Source of the DNA: Actinomycetes bacterium
Lineage (GTDB): Bacteria > Actinomycetota > Actinomycetes > Actinomycetales > Microbacteriaceae
Length of the DNA stretch: 20,456 nucleotides
Assembly: GCA_023432005.1 (NCBI GenBank)
Contig: JAEYVF010000021.1
Location: forward strand, 1-20,456
Direction of reading: 5' to 3'
The notes below the pieces were generated by a model, which saw only the letters and a list, made by a program, of their open reading frames with translations, searched no databases and was not told the DNA's origin. Positions 1-5,562 of the stretch are shown here, piece after piece (the stretch's first letter is position 1; each line of letters begins with the position of its first letter). The translations under genes and the position numbers were made by a program.

Positions 1-173
1 CCTCCGAGGTGCTCGCGATCCTGCCGGCCCCCTCGCAACCGCCCGTCTTCGCCCCCGCGCCCGTCTCCTCCGGGGAGCACGTGCCGGCATCCGTGCTGGA
101 CGACACGGCCGCGGCGGAGGGGGGCGAGTCCGAGGACTCGGACGAGGAGTTCAGCGACTCGCTCGCCGTGTGA
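1..173 (+). CDS. C-terminal fragment of an unidentified protein
   Basis: An open frame runs in from the left edge (first full codon at base 3) and stops with TGA at 171-173. Only about 56 residues are visible. They form a Pro/Ala-rich stretch (PAPSQPPVFAPAP) followed by a strongly acidic Glu/Asp/Ser tail ending DSLAV. This looks like a disordered C-terminal tail, and no catalytic or structural motif can be seen. Codon use (almost only G/C in third positions) agrees with real coding sequence. I do not recognise the family. It converges on the minus-strand hydrolase gene; the 42-bp gap between them is GC-rich and shows no clear terminator. Confidence 0.6.
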   Translation, partial: SEVLAILPAPSQPPVFAPAPVSSGEHVPASVLDDTAAAEGGESEDSDEEFSDSLAV

Positions 174-215
174 CCGCGGGCGCCGGCCGCGCGGTTCGGT
201 CGCCGCGGTCGGTGC

Positions 216-830
216 TCAGGGCCGCCAGGGTTCGTGCTGGTGCGCGAGCAGCACCGCCGTGGGGCGGAGGGCGAGGATGAGCTCCTGGCCCTCTGTGCTC
301 GGCTCGTCGAGCTCGCCCGACCACACGGCGCTGTCGCCCGCGATCACGACCCGCCCCGCATCCGTCTCGACGACGACGATCTGACTGCCCCGGGTGTGCC
401 CGGGTGCGGGGATGAGCCGCACACCGGGCAGCAGCTCGAGCTCGCCCTCGACGGGGACGTAATCGACCGGCGCGTCCGGCGGGTCGACCCAGTCGGGGAT
501 CGTGTACTCGGCGCCGAGCGCGCGGGCCTCGTCGAGTTCGGCCCGCTGCACGTACACGGGGCGGCCCGCGAACATCCGGTTGCCGCCGCAGTGGTCGAAG
601 TGCAGGTGGGTGTTGACGACGATGTCGACCGAGGCGACGTCGAGCCCCCACTCGGAGACCGGGAAGACGCGCGGATCGAGGTCGGCGGCGGCGGGGTGGG
701 TCTCGAGGAGGGCCGTGTCGACGAGTATGCGCGCCTCGGGATGGTCGATGAGGTACGCGAGCACGGGCATGATCTCGCCCTCGGCGACGAGGTCGCCGGC
801 GTGCACGGGCGCCACGGTGATGTCAGCCAT
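216..830 (-). CDS. MBL-fold metallo-hydrolase, N-acyl-homoserine-lactonase-like
   Basis: A 204-residue metallo-beta-lactamase-fold hydrolase. The zinc-binding signature HLHFDH is complete (H75, H77, D79, H80). The further metal ligands expected in the family are present: H145 in PAPGHTRGS, D166 in IAGDSAVW and H197 in LLAHQHEPW. The layout and length resemble the AttM/AiiA-like lactonase branch, which hydrolyses lactone rings, but many relatives have other or unknown substrates, so the substrate is inference. There is no signal peptide, so it is probably cytoplasmic. The ATG lies six bases behind a TAGAGT box and no Shine-Dalgarno is seen, suggesting a leaderless mRNA. It is divergent from the macrodomain gene across 51 bp. 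Confidence 0.9.
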   Translation of the reverse strand: MADITVAPVHAGDLVAEGEIMPVLAYLIDHPEARILVDTALLETHPAAADLDPRVFPVSEWGLDVASVDIVVNTHLHFDHCGGNRMFAGRPVYVQRAELDEARALGAEYTIPDWVDPPDAPVDYVPVEGELELLPGVRLIPAPGHTRGSQIVVVETDAGRVVIAGDSAVWSGELDEPSTEGQELILALRPTAVLLAHQHEPWRP

Positions 831-836
831 GCCGCG

Positions 837-865
837 ACTCTAGGAGGCGCGCTGTCGCCTGTCAC
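837..865 (-). promoter_or_regulatory. Promoter of the MBL hydrolase gene (leaderless)
   Basis: On the minus strand GTGACA (860-865) and TAGAGT (837-842) are separated by 17 bases, a good sigma-70-type pair. Six bases separate TAGAGT from the ATG at 830, so transcription should begin at or next to the start codon. This is the best -35/-10 pair in the window. Confidence 0.65.
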
Positions 866-869
866 GGGT

Positions 870-875
870 CACACT
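870..875 (+). promoter_or_regulatory. Possible -10 box of the macrodomain gene
   Basis: CACACT lies six bases before the ATG at 882, the spacing seen before many genes here. The six spacer bases, GGAGGC, also look like a Shine-Dalgarno but sit too close to the ATG to be ideal. No -35 is visible. Confidence 0.4.
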
Positions 876-881
876 GGAGGC

Positions 882-1385
882 ATGGCGCGCATCACGGTGG
901 CCCGGGGCGACATCACGGCACAGGACGTCGACGCGGTCGTCAACGCCGCCAACCGCGCGATGCGGGGCGGCGGCGGGGTCGACGGCGCCATCCACCGAGC
1001 GGGCGGGCCCGCGATCCTCGAGGACTGCATCCGCCGCTTCCCCGATGGCCTCGCCACGGGCGACGCGGGCTGGACGACGGGCGGAGCCCTGCCCGCGCGC
1101 TGGGTCATCCACACCGTCGGACCCAACCATGCGGTGGGCGAGCGCGACCGCTCCCTGCTCGTCTCGTGCTACCGGCGCTCGCTCGAGGTCGCCGACGAGC
1201 TCGGGGTGCGCACGATCGCCTTCCCGCTCGTGAGCGCGGGCGTCTACGCGTGGCCGCTCGACGACGCGATCGACGCGGCCGTCGGCACCGTCGCATCCGT
1301 CGAGGCCGCGGTCGACGAGGTGCGCTTCGTGGCGCTCAGCCCGGATGTCGTCGAGCGGATCGCGGCGCGGATCGCGGCCGCCTGA
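882..1385 (+). CDS. Macrodomain protein (ADP-ribose / O-acetyl-ADP-ribose processing)
   Basis: A 167-residue stand-alone macrodomain close in length to YmdB-type proteins, which deacetylate O-acetyl-ADP-ribose or remove ADP-ribose from proteins. Visible hallmarks are D10 in the GDIT segment (adenine contact), NAAN at 21-24, the glycine-rich GGGGVDGAI at 29-37 with the expected catalytic Asp at 34, and SAGVYAWP at 118-125 in the phosphate-binding loop. Most relatives have Gly after Tyr in that loop; here it is Ala. I chose the ATG at 882 because homology begins there; the open frame extends much further upstream but overlaps the hydrolase antisense. No ADP-ribosyltransferase partner or sirtuin is adjacent, so the biological substrate is unknown. 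Confidence 0.9.
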   Translation: MARITVARGDITAQDVDAVVNAANRAMRGGGGVDGAIHRAGGPAILEDCIRRFPDGLATGDAGWTTGGALPARWVIHTVGPNHAVGERDRSLLVSCYRRSLEVADELGVRTIAFPLVSAGVYAWPLDDAIDAAVGTVASVEAAVDEVRFVALSPDVVERIAARIAAA

Positions 1386-1395
1386 CACGAGCCGG

Positions 1396-1454
1396 ACGCA
1401 GAAGAGGACCACCGGAAGGCGACCCTCTTGCGTTCTGTCGGCTGACACGATTCG
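1396..1454 (-). pseudogene. Decayed partial copy of tRNA-Pro 3' end plus its hairpin
   Basis: Bases 1418-1454 match 1573-1610 at about 32 of 37 positions with one single-base gap. The match covers the right arm of the hairpin downstream of tRNA-Pro and the 3' acceptor/T-arm part of the tRNA itself. To its left 1396-1407 pairs with 1424-1433 (ACGCA and AGAGG, two-base bulge), so the hairpin is also partly preserved. Beyond 1454 the similarity fades, apart from a shared CCCCCAG. It reads as a broken tandem copy or a recombination scar, not as a functional tRNA. Confidence 0.55.
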
Positions 1455-1550
1455 TCCCCACCGCCTCCCCCAGACGCGGCTGGGCCGCGCCCGGGGTCCC
1501 GCGGCGGCGTGGGCCCACCTGCTCGCGGGTGCCGTTCCACCACGCACGAG

Positions 1551-1591
1551 AGAACGAGAAAGGGCCGCCGTCGGCGACCCTTTCTCGTTCT
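1551..1591 (-). terminator. Long perfect hairpin downstream of tRNA-Pro
   Basis: Bases 1551-1564 and 1578-1591 form a perfect 14-bp stem. Inside it 1566-1569 can pair with 1573-1576 around a GTC loop, so the hairpin is almost continuous. It lies just past the tRNA 3' end on the minus strand. No U-rich tail follows, as is common for actinobacterial terminators. A role in tRNA 3'-end formation is equally possible. Confidence 0.7.
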
Positions 1592-1592
1592 G

Positions 1593-1666
<74 letters not shown>

Positions 1667-1672
1667 TGGCTC

Positions 1673-1703
1673 GTGCCGATGACCGGCACGGCTACCTACC
1701 TTA
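1673..1703 (-). promoter_or_regulatory. Upstream region of tRNA-Pro: possible -10 and leader hairpin
   Basis: This is one of the few AT-containing stretches here. On the minus strand TAAGGT (1698-1703) could be a -10 box 31 bases before the mature tRNA. Between it and the tRNA, GTGCCG (1673-1678) and CGGCAC (1684-1689) pair around a five-base loop, which would lie in the 5' leader removed by RNase P. No convincing -35 is seen. Confidence 0.35.
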
Positions 1704-1715
1704 CCGTGTCCGGAG

Positions 1716-1741
1716 GGCGCCGGATGCCGCATCCGGGCGCC
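1716..1741. repeat. Inverted repeat with paired GGATGC/GCATCC
   Basis: GGCGCC-GGATGC (1716-1727) faces GCATCC-G-GGCGCC (1729-1741), making a near-perfect stem with one bulged base. It lies between the tRNA-Pro promoter region and the lipoprotein gene and could be a bidirectional terminator or a protein-binding palindrome. Confidence 0.45.
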
Positions 1742-1777
1742 GCGCACGAGGATCTTCCCGAGACGAGCCGGCGGGCG

Positions 1778-1783
1778 TACGGT
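1778..1783 (+). promoter_or_regulatory. -10 box of the BP74-domain lipoprotein gene
   Basis: TACGGT lies seven bases before the ATG at 1791 and no Shine-Dalgarno is present, so the mRNA is probably leaderless. If so, the in-frame GTG at 1782 lies inside the promoter and cannot be the start. Confidence 0.5.
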
Positions 1784-1790
1784 GAGCGCC

Positions 1791-2213
1791 ATGCGACGTC
1801 GTCTCGGTGCGGCAGCCGCGGCTCTCGCCCTCGTGGGAGGCGCGATCACGGCGTGCGCTCCCGCTGCGCCGGACGCCGGCGTGCAGGCGCCCGCCGTCGT
1901 GACGTTCGAGGTCGCGGGCGACCAGACCTATCGCATCCGGCTCGACTCCCAGGAGCTCGTCGACCACGTGACCGAGCTCATGGACGGCGGCGAGGTGGGC
2001 CGCATCCCGAACGGGCTCATCGTGCGCGACGGCGACGGCGGGGTGAACGCACCGTGGTCGTGGCACATCGACCCCGCCTCGCTCGAGTTCGCCGACGCGA
2101 CGACCGAGGTGTGCGACGGGCTGCCCGAGTACGTCGAGGACGGCACCCTCAGCTCCGACCGCTACTGTCCGTGGCTCGCGGTGCCGACCGAGCTCGTGCC
2201 ACTCGAGGAGTGA
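1791..2213 (+). CDS. Lipoprotein with BP74-N-like (DUF7482) domain
   Basis: A 140-residue predicted lipoprotein. MRRR is followed by a hydrophobic stretch and the lipobox ITAC, with lipid-modified C22, so the mature protein should sit on the outer face of the membrane. Residues 36-135 look like the BP74 N-terminal domain, named after a Dictyostelium protein: VTFEVAGDQTYRIR (37-50), IPNGLIVRDG (72-81), NAPWSWHIDP (86-95), EVCDGLPEYVE (106-116) and RYCPW (124-128). C108 and C126 may form a disulfide. The domain is small and beta-rich, and I know of no biochemical function in bacteria. The ATG at 1791 is preferred over GTG at 1782 because a -10 box overlaps the latter. Its neighbours are not functionally related. 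Confidence 0.8.
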   Translation: MRRRLGAAAAALALVGGAITACAPAAPDAGVQAPAVVTFEVAGDQTYRIRLDSQELVDHVTELMDGGEVGRIPNGLIVRDGDGGVNAPWSWHIDPASLEFADATTEVCDGLPEYVEDGTLSSDRYCPWLAVPTELVPLEE

Positions 2214-2230
2214 GCGTCCGAACCCGCACG

Positions 2231-2275
2231 TAGAGTGCTCACGCGGAGGCCGGCCGCTCGTCACGAGAGGAGAGG
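2231..2275 (+). promoter_or_regulatory. Promoter and ribosome binding site of the 2281 gene
   Basis: TAGAGT (2231-2236) is a good -10 box and would give a leader of about 38 bases. AGGAG (2268-2272), eight bases before the ATG, is a normal Shine-Dalgarno. Unlike many neighbours, this gene has a conventional leader. Confidence 0.5.
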
Positions 2276-2280
2276 CAGGC

Positions 2281-2625
2281 ATGGTCGTCAACGGCGACCC
2301 GCAGGACGGGCTAGACGCCGCCACCCGGGCGCGCGCGAGCTACCGCGGAGAGTGGCATCCGATGCTCGCGGCCGTGGAGGGGCCGGTCGGCACCTGGACC
2401 ATGACGGCGCCCGACGGCGGGCGCTACGCGGTCATCCGGATGCTGCGGCTCGGCGACGAGACCGGCTACCGGGCTGTGACGTGGGCAGAGCGCTCCCCCG
2501 ACCGGCAGCTCATCGGCTACTACCGCACCCTCCGGGCCGCTGCGGCGGCCGCGCACCGGCGCTACCTCGCGGGGCACGGGCCGCGCGGCCTGCCCGCGGT
2601 CGAGCAGGTGCCGCTGCGGCGCTAG
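2281..2625 (+). CDS. Small conserved-looking protein of unknown function
   Basis: A 114-residue protein I do not recognise. The central part (about 30-80) alternates short beta-like stretches such as GTWTMTAPDGGRYAVIRML and ETGYRAVTWAE. It is followed by an Ala/Arg-rich helix, TLRAAAAAAHRRYLAGHG (83-100). There is no signal peptide or membrane segment, so it is probably a soluble cytoplasmic protein. A good Shine-Dalgarno, host-like codon use and tight packing support it being a real gene. Its stop codon TAG forms the first half of the -10 box (TAGCCT) of the kynureninase gene, so the two genes touch but are likely transcribed separately. No function is proposed. Confidence 0.8.
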   Translation: MVVNGDPQDGLDAATRARASYRGEWHPMLAAVEGPVGTWTMTAPDGGRYAVIRMLRLGDETGYRAVTWAERSPDRQLIGYYRTLRAAAAAAHRRYLAGHGPRGLPAVEQVPLRR

Positions 2626-2628
2626 CCT
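2623..2628 (+). promoter_or_regulatory. -10 box of kynureninase, overlapping the upstream stop codon
   Basis: TAGCCT ends six bases before the ATG at 2635, and the TAG of the upstream gene is part of it. TCGAGC (2600-2605), 17 bases upstream, is a weak -35 candidate. The mRNA is probably leaderless. Confidence 0.55.
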
Positions 2629-2634
2629 CGGCTC

Positions 2635-3867
2635 ATGCAGCACCCGCCCGAGCCGCACGACCAGCACGACAAGCAGCGCCTCCACCCGCTCGACGCTGCG
2701 GACCCGCTGCGCGAGTACCGCGAGCGCTTCGTGCCGAGCGACGGGCTCGTCGCCTACCTCGACGGCAACTCCCTCGGGCGCCCGCTCACGGCATCCGTCG
2801 AGCGCCTCGAGCGGTTCGCGCGCGAGGAGTGGGGAGGGCGCCTCATCCGCGGCTGGGACGAGGGCTGGCTCGAGCTGCCGCTCACCCTCGGCGACGCGCT
2901 CGGCGAGCACGTGCTCGGCGCGGCGCCCGGTCAGGTCGCGGTGGCCGACTCGACGTCGGTGCTCATCTACAAGCTCGCCCGCGCCGCGATCGACGCGCGA
3001 CCGGGGCGCGACGAGGTTCTTCTCGACCGCGGCAACTTCCCGAGCGACCGCTACCTGCTCGAGGGCTTCGCCGCCGAGCGCGGGCTCACGCTGCGCTGGC
3101 TCGACCCCGACCCCGCGGGCGGCGTCACGCCGCAGGTGGTCGCGGATGCCGTGAGCGAGCGCACGGCGCTCGGCCTGTTCAGCTCGGTCGCCTACCGCTC
3201 GGGCCACCTCGCCGACGTGCGCGGCATCACGGAGGTGCTGCACGACGCGGGCGCGCTCGCGCTTTGGGACCTCTGCCACAGCGCCGGCGTCATGCCGACC
3301 CCGCTCGACGCGTGGGGCGTCGACCTCGCGGTCGGCTGCGGCTACAAGTACCTCAACGGCGGGCCCGGCTCGCCGGCATTCATGTACGTACGCCGCGAGC
3401 TGCAGGGCGAGCTTCGCCAGCCCCTCCAGGGCTGGATGGGCTCACGCGCGCCCTTCGAGATGGGCCAGGGCTACGAGCCGGCCGACGGCATCCGCGGCTT
3501 CCTCACGGGCACTCCCCCGGTGCTCGCGATGCAGCCGCTCCTCGAGATGGTCGCGCTCATCGCCGAGGTCGGCCTCGACGCGATCCGCGCGAAGTCGATC
3601 GCGCTCACCGAGCACGTGATCGAGCTCGTCGACGCCGAGCTGCCGGATGCGCGCCTCGCCTCGCCCCGGGACCCCGCGCAACGCGGCGGTCACATCACGA
3701 TCGACCACCCGCGGTTCGCCGAGCTGCTGCCGCGGCTGTGGGCTGCGGGCGTCATCCCCGACTTCCGCCGGCCCGACGGCCTGCGGCTCGGATGCTCGCC
3801 CCTCTCGACCTCGTTCGCGGAGGTCGAGGCGGGCGTCCTGGCGATCCGGGACGCGCTGCGCTCCTGA
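2635..3867 (+). CDS. kynU: Kynureninase
   Basis: A 410-residue PLP-dependent fold-type I enzyme of the kynureninase family (L-kynurenine to anthranilate plus alanine). The N-terminal YLDGNSLGRP (41-50) is typical of kynureninase. WDLCHSAG (211-218) carries the Asp (D212) that contacts the pyridine nitrogen. CGYKYLNGGPGS (235-246) carries the Schiff-base lysine K238 and the family's Tyr-Lys-Tyr surroundings. PDFRRPDGLRLGCSPL near the C-terminus is the usual substrate-carboxylate end motif. Length is normal. The first 20 residues are His-rich and poorly conserved. No tryptophan dioxygenase or kynurenine formamidase is adjacent, so it may serve salvage or a scattered pathway. A related hydroxykynurenine specificity cannot be excluded. 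Confidence 0.93.
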   Translation: MQHPPEPHDQHDKQRLHPLDAADPLREYRERFVPSDGLVAYLDGNSLGRPLTASVERLERFAREEWGGRLIRGWDEGWLELPLTLGDALGEHVLGAAPGQVAVADSTSVLIYKLARAAIDARPGRDEVLLDRGNFPSDRYLLEGFAAERGLTLRWLDPDPAGGVTPQVVADAVSERTALGLFSSVAYRSGHLADVRGITEVLHDAGALALWDLCHSAGVMPTPLDAWGVDLAVGCGYKYLNGGPGSPAFMYVRRELQGELRQPLQGWMGSRAPFEMGQGYEPADGIRGFLTGTPPVLAMQPLLEMVALIAEVGLDAIRAKSIALTEHVIELVDAELPDARLASPRDPAQRGGHITIDHPRFAELLPRLWAAGVIPDFRRPDGLRLGCSPLSTSFAEVEAGVLAIRDALRS

Positions 3868-3886
3868 CAGCGCGCCCGCCCGATGG

Positions 3887-3892
3887 CACGAT
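3887..3892 (+). promoter_or_regulatory. Possible -10 box of the NTF2-like gene
   Basis: CACGAT ends six bases before the ATG at 3899, the spacing seen for the other leaderless candidates. The same hexamer at the same distance precedes the gene at 9257. Confidence 0.4.
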
Positions 3893-3898
3893 CGAGGA

Positions 3899-4231
3899 AT
3901 GGCGGATGCACCGGAGGCGCTGCGGCGCTTCATCGACACGACCAACGCGGGCGACACCGAGGGCTTCCTCGACGTCTTCACCGACGACGCGAGCCTCGAC
4001 GACTGGGGACGCGTGTTCCACGGGCGCGACGGCATCGCGAGCTGGAACCGCACCGACAACATCGGCAAGAACGCGCGCTTCGAGCTCGTCGACGTCGCAC
4101 CGGGCCCCGATCCCGACTCGGTCGTCGCGACGCTGACGGTGTCGGGCGACGGGTACAACGGCACCGGCCCGATCACGTTCTGGCACGACGGCGAGCACCT
4201 CACGCGTGTCGTCATCGCGCCGACGCACTGA
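3899..4231 (+). CDS. SnoaL/NTF2-like small protein
   Basis: A 110-residue single-domain protein of the SnoaL/nuclear-transport-factor-2-like superfamily. Its opening helix (EALRRFIDTTNAGDTEGFLDVFTDDASLDDWG, given in parts: EALRRFIDTTNAGD, then EGFLDVFTDDASL) and the following FHGRDGIASW segment are characteristic. These cone-shaped folds serve as isomerases, hydrolases or ligand-binding proteins, so sequence alone does not give a reaction. No signal peptide is present. I chose the ATG at 3899 because the superfamily pattern begins right there and a -10-like hexamer sits six bases upstream; the open frame continues upstream but overlaps kynureninase out of frame. It may belong with kynureninase only by proximity. 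Confidence 0.85.
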   Translation: MADAPEALRRFIDTTNAGDTEGFLDVFTDDASLDDWGRVFHGRDGIASWNRTDNIGKNARFELVDVAPGPDPDSVVATLTVSGDGYNGTGPITFWHDGEHLTRVVIAPTH

Positions 4232-4273
4232 GGTCACCGGGATACGGCGTGCGGGGGCCATGCGGGCGCCGGA

Positions 4274-4279
4274 TAGCCT
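4274..4279 (+). promoter_or_regulatory. -10 box of apt
   Basis: TAGCCT ends six bases before the GTG start at 4286. It is the same hexamer at the same distance as for kynureninase, and no Shine-Dalgarno is present. Probably leaderless. Confidence 0.55.
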
Positions 4280-4285
4280 GAACGG

Positions 4286-4810
4286 GTGACCCAGGCCAGT
4301 GACCACCTGCACGCGCTCACGCGTGTGATCCCCGACTTCCCCGAGCCCGGCATCCTGTTCCGCGACCTCACGCCCGTGTTCGCAGACGGCCCCGCGCTCG
4401 CGGCCGTCGCGGATGCGCTCGTCGCCCCCTTCGCGGGCCGATTCGACGTGATCGCGGGCGTCGAGGCGCGCGGGTTCGCGCTCGCCGCGGCCGCGGCAGC
4501 GCGTTCTGGCCACGGGCTGCTGCTCGTGCGCAAGAAGGGCAAGCTGCCGGGCGACACGCTCTCCGAGAGCTACGCGCTCGAGTACGGCGAGGCGACGCTC
4601 GAGGTGCACACCGACCAGCTGCCCGCCGGCACGCGCGTGCTGCTCGTGGACGACGTGCTCGCGACGGGCGGAACGCTCGGCGCCTCGCAGCGCCTCATCG
4701 AGCGCGCCGGCTGGACGCTCGCGGGCACGGCGGTCGTGCTCGAGCTCGACGGCCTCGGCGGCCGCGAGCGGCTCGCGCCGCGCGAGGTCCTCGCGCTCCA
4801 GCGCGCCTGA
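4286..4810 (+). CDS. apt: Adenine phosphoribosyltransferase
   Basis: A 174-residue type I phosphoribosyltransferase that salvages adenine with PRPP to AMP and pyrophosphate in the cytoplasm. IPDFPEPGILFRDLTP (15-30) is the family's N-terminal signature. GVEARGFALA (58-67) is the conserved pyrophosphate loop region, VRKKGKLPGDT (81-91) is the flexible-loop region, and LLVDDVLATGGT (119-130) is the PRPP-binding motif with the paired acidic residues. Length is normal. The start is GTG directly behind a TAGCCT box. In many actinobacteria apt lies between secF and relA; here it stands alone between an NTF2-like gene and a convergent lipoprotein gene. Confidence 0.96.
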   Translation: MTQASDHLHALTRVIPDFPEPGILFRDLTPVFADGPALAAVADALVAPFAGRFDVIAGVEARGFALAAAAAARSGHGLLLVRKKGKLPGDTLSESYALEYGEATLEVHTDQLPAGTRVLLVDDVLATGGTLGASQRLIERAGWTLAGTAVVLELDGLGGRERLAPREVLALQRA

Positions 4811-4814
4811 GGCG

Positions 4815-4869
4815 GGGGCTCCGCAGCTCCAGAGCGCAGGGGCTCCGCAGCTCGGCGGGCCCGCAGCTC
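4815..4869. repeat. Short direct repeats between two convergent genes
   Basis: GGGGCTCCGCAGCTC occurs at 4815-4829 and 4839-4853, and a shortened CCGCAGCTC follows at 4861-4869 next to the palindrome GCGGGCCCGC (4855-4864). The array fills the gap between apt and the lipoprotein gene and may help terminate transcription from both sides. Confidence 0.6.
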
Positions 4870-5308
4870 AGGAGGGCGACGCGGCGCTCTCCTCGGGGTG
4901 GCTGGGAGTCCACGCGAACCACCCGCCATCGGCGGGGATGATGGCCCAGTCGCCGCACGCCCACACCTCCGAGGCCGCGAACGCATCCGGTGCGTCCTCG
5001 ACCGCGAGCGCGGGAGCCGAGCGCCGATCCGTCTCGGCGCACAGGGCGCCGTCGAGCTCCGAACCGCTCGAGAGCAGCATCGTGACGACCTCGCCGTCGG
5101 TCTTCTCGCGGATGCGGATGTCGCTCGCGTCGTCGGGAACCCAGGGGGCGGATCCCGCCCACTCGGTCGTGAGGTCGGCGGCGGTCGCGAACTCGGCGCT
5201 GCGCTCCTGGTAGAGCACCTCGTCGACGATCGAGCACCCGCTCAGCACGGCGGCGGCGGGGATGAGGGCGGCGAGGGCGTAGGCGACGGAGCGGCGAGGT
5301 CTGTTCAT
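4868..5308 (-). CDS. Predicted lipoprotein of unknown function
   Basis: A 146-residue predicted lipoprotein. MNRPRR precedes a hydrophobic segment and the lipobox LSGC (22-25), so C25 should be lipidated and the mature chain should face the cell-wall side. The mature part is acidic. It has two further cysteines (C90 in GALCAET, C118 in VWACGDW) that could form a disulfide, and a Trp-rich C-terminal part (WACGDW, GGWFAWTP). I recognise no named domain. The start is supported by the well-placed signal peptide; GAGGCT lies six bases upstream as a weak -10 candidate. It converges with apt, and its upstream region (5309-5562) is shared with the divergent DUF222/HNH gene. Confidence 0.82.
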   Translation of the reverse strand: MNRPRRSVAYALAALIPAAAVLSGCSIVDEVLYQERSAEFATAADLTTEWAGSAPWVPDDASDIRIREKTDGEVVTMLLSSGSELDGALCAETDRRSAPALAVEDAPDAFAASEVWACGDWAIIPADGGWFAWTPSHPEESAASPS

Positions 5309-5410
5309 GCACCCAGCCTCGTCGCGCCTCTCGGTCGCGGGCGTCGGGCCGGGGGTGGAACCGCATCCCCCGCGAGGATGACCGGCCAGATGGTCGAGGA
5401 TGATCGATCA

Positions 5411-5452
5411 GGTGGTCGAGGACCGCCGCCGAAGGCGACGCGTCTCGAGACC
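5411..5452. repeat. Palindromic intergenic repeat, copy 1
   Basis: This ~42-bp imperfect hairpin starts GGTGGTCGAGGA and ends CGTCTCGAGACC, around a GAA loop. It matches 12717-12759 except for one substitution and one extra base on each arm. A partial copy of its left end (TGGTCGAGGA at 5391-5400) precedes it by 22 bases. It lies in the gap between a lipoprotein gene and the DUF222/HNH gene. Confidence 0.8.
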
Positions 5453-5485
5453 GCGCACCCGAGATAACAGAACGATAACGATGCC

Positions 5486-5543
5486 CCACCGACCCGACGA
5501 TCCGTGCCCTCTCACCCGCGCGCGGGGCTCGTGATGTCGGTGG
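5486..5543. repeat. Nested inverted repeats upstream of the HNH gene
   Basis: CCACCGAC (5486-5493) and GTCGGTGG (5536-5543) are perfect inverted repeats. Between them lies the perfect 12-base palindrome CCCGCGCGCGGG (5515-5526). The structure ends 19 bases before the HNH gene ATG and could be an operator or terminator. No clear promoter hexamer accompanies it. Confidence 0.4.
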
Positions 5544-5562
5544 CTTCCGGTGCTGTGAAGTC

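Larger units (their letters stand above)
1386..1592. other. Intergenic region with two hairpins, no gene
   Basis: No credible coding sequence is visible between the macrodomain stop and the tRNA. The region holds a bulged hairpin plus tRNA-like remnant (1396-1454), a GC-rich stretch without recognisable features (1455-1550) and a strong hairpin (1551-1591). Short open frames here lack homology and mostly run through the tRNA. Confidence 0.7.

Noticed and set aside
234..881. Long N-terminal extension of the macrodomain frame
   Set aside because: The extension is antisense to the complete MBL hydrolase and has no macrodomain similarity; homology begins exactly at the ATG at 882.
1782..1790. 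GTG at 1782 as start of the BP74-domain lipoprotein
   Set aside because: It overlaps the likely -10 box, and the ATG at 1791 gives a proper lipoprotein signal peptide.
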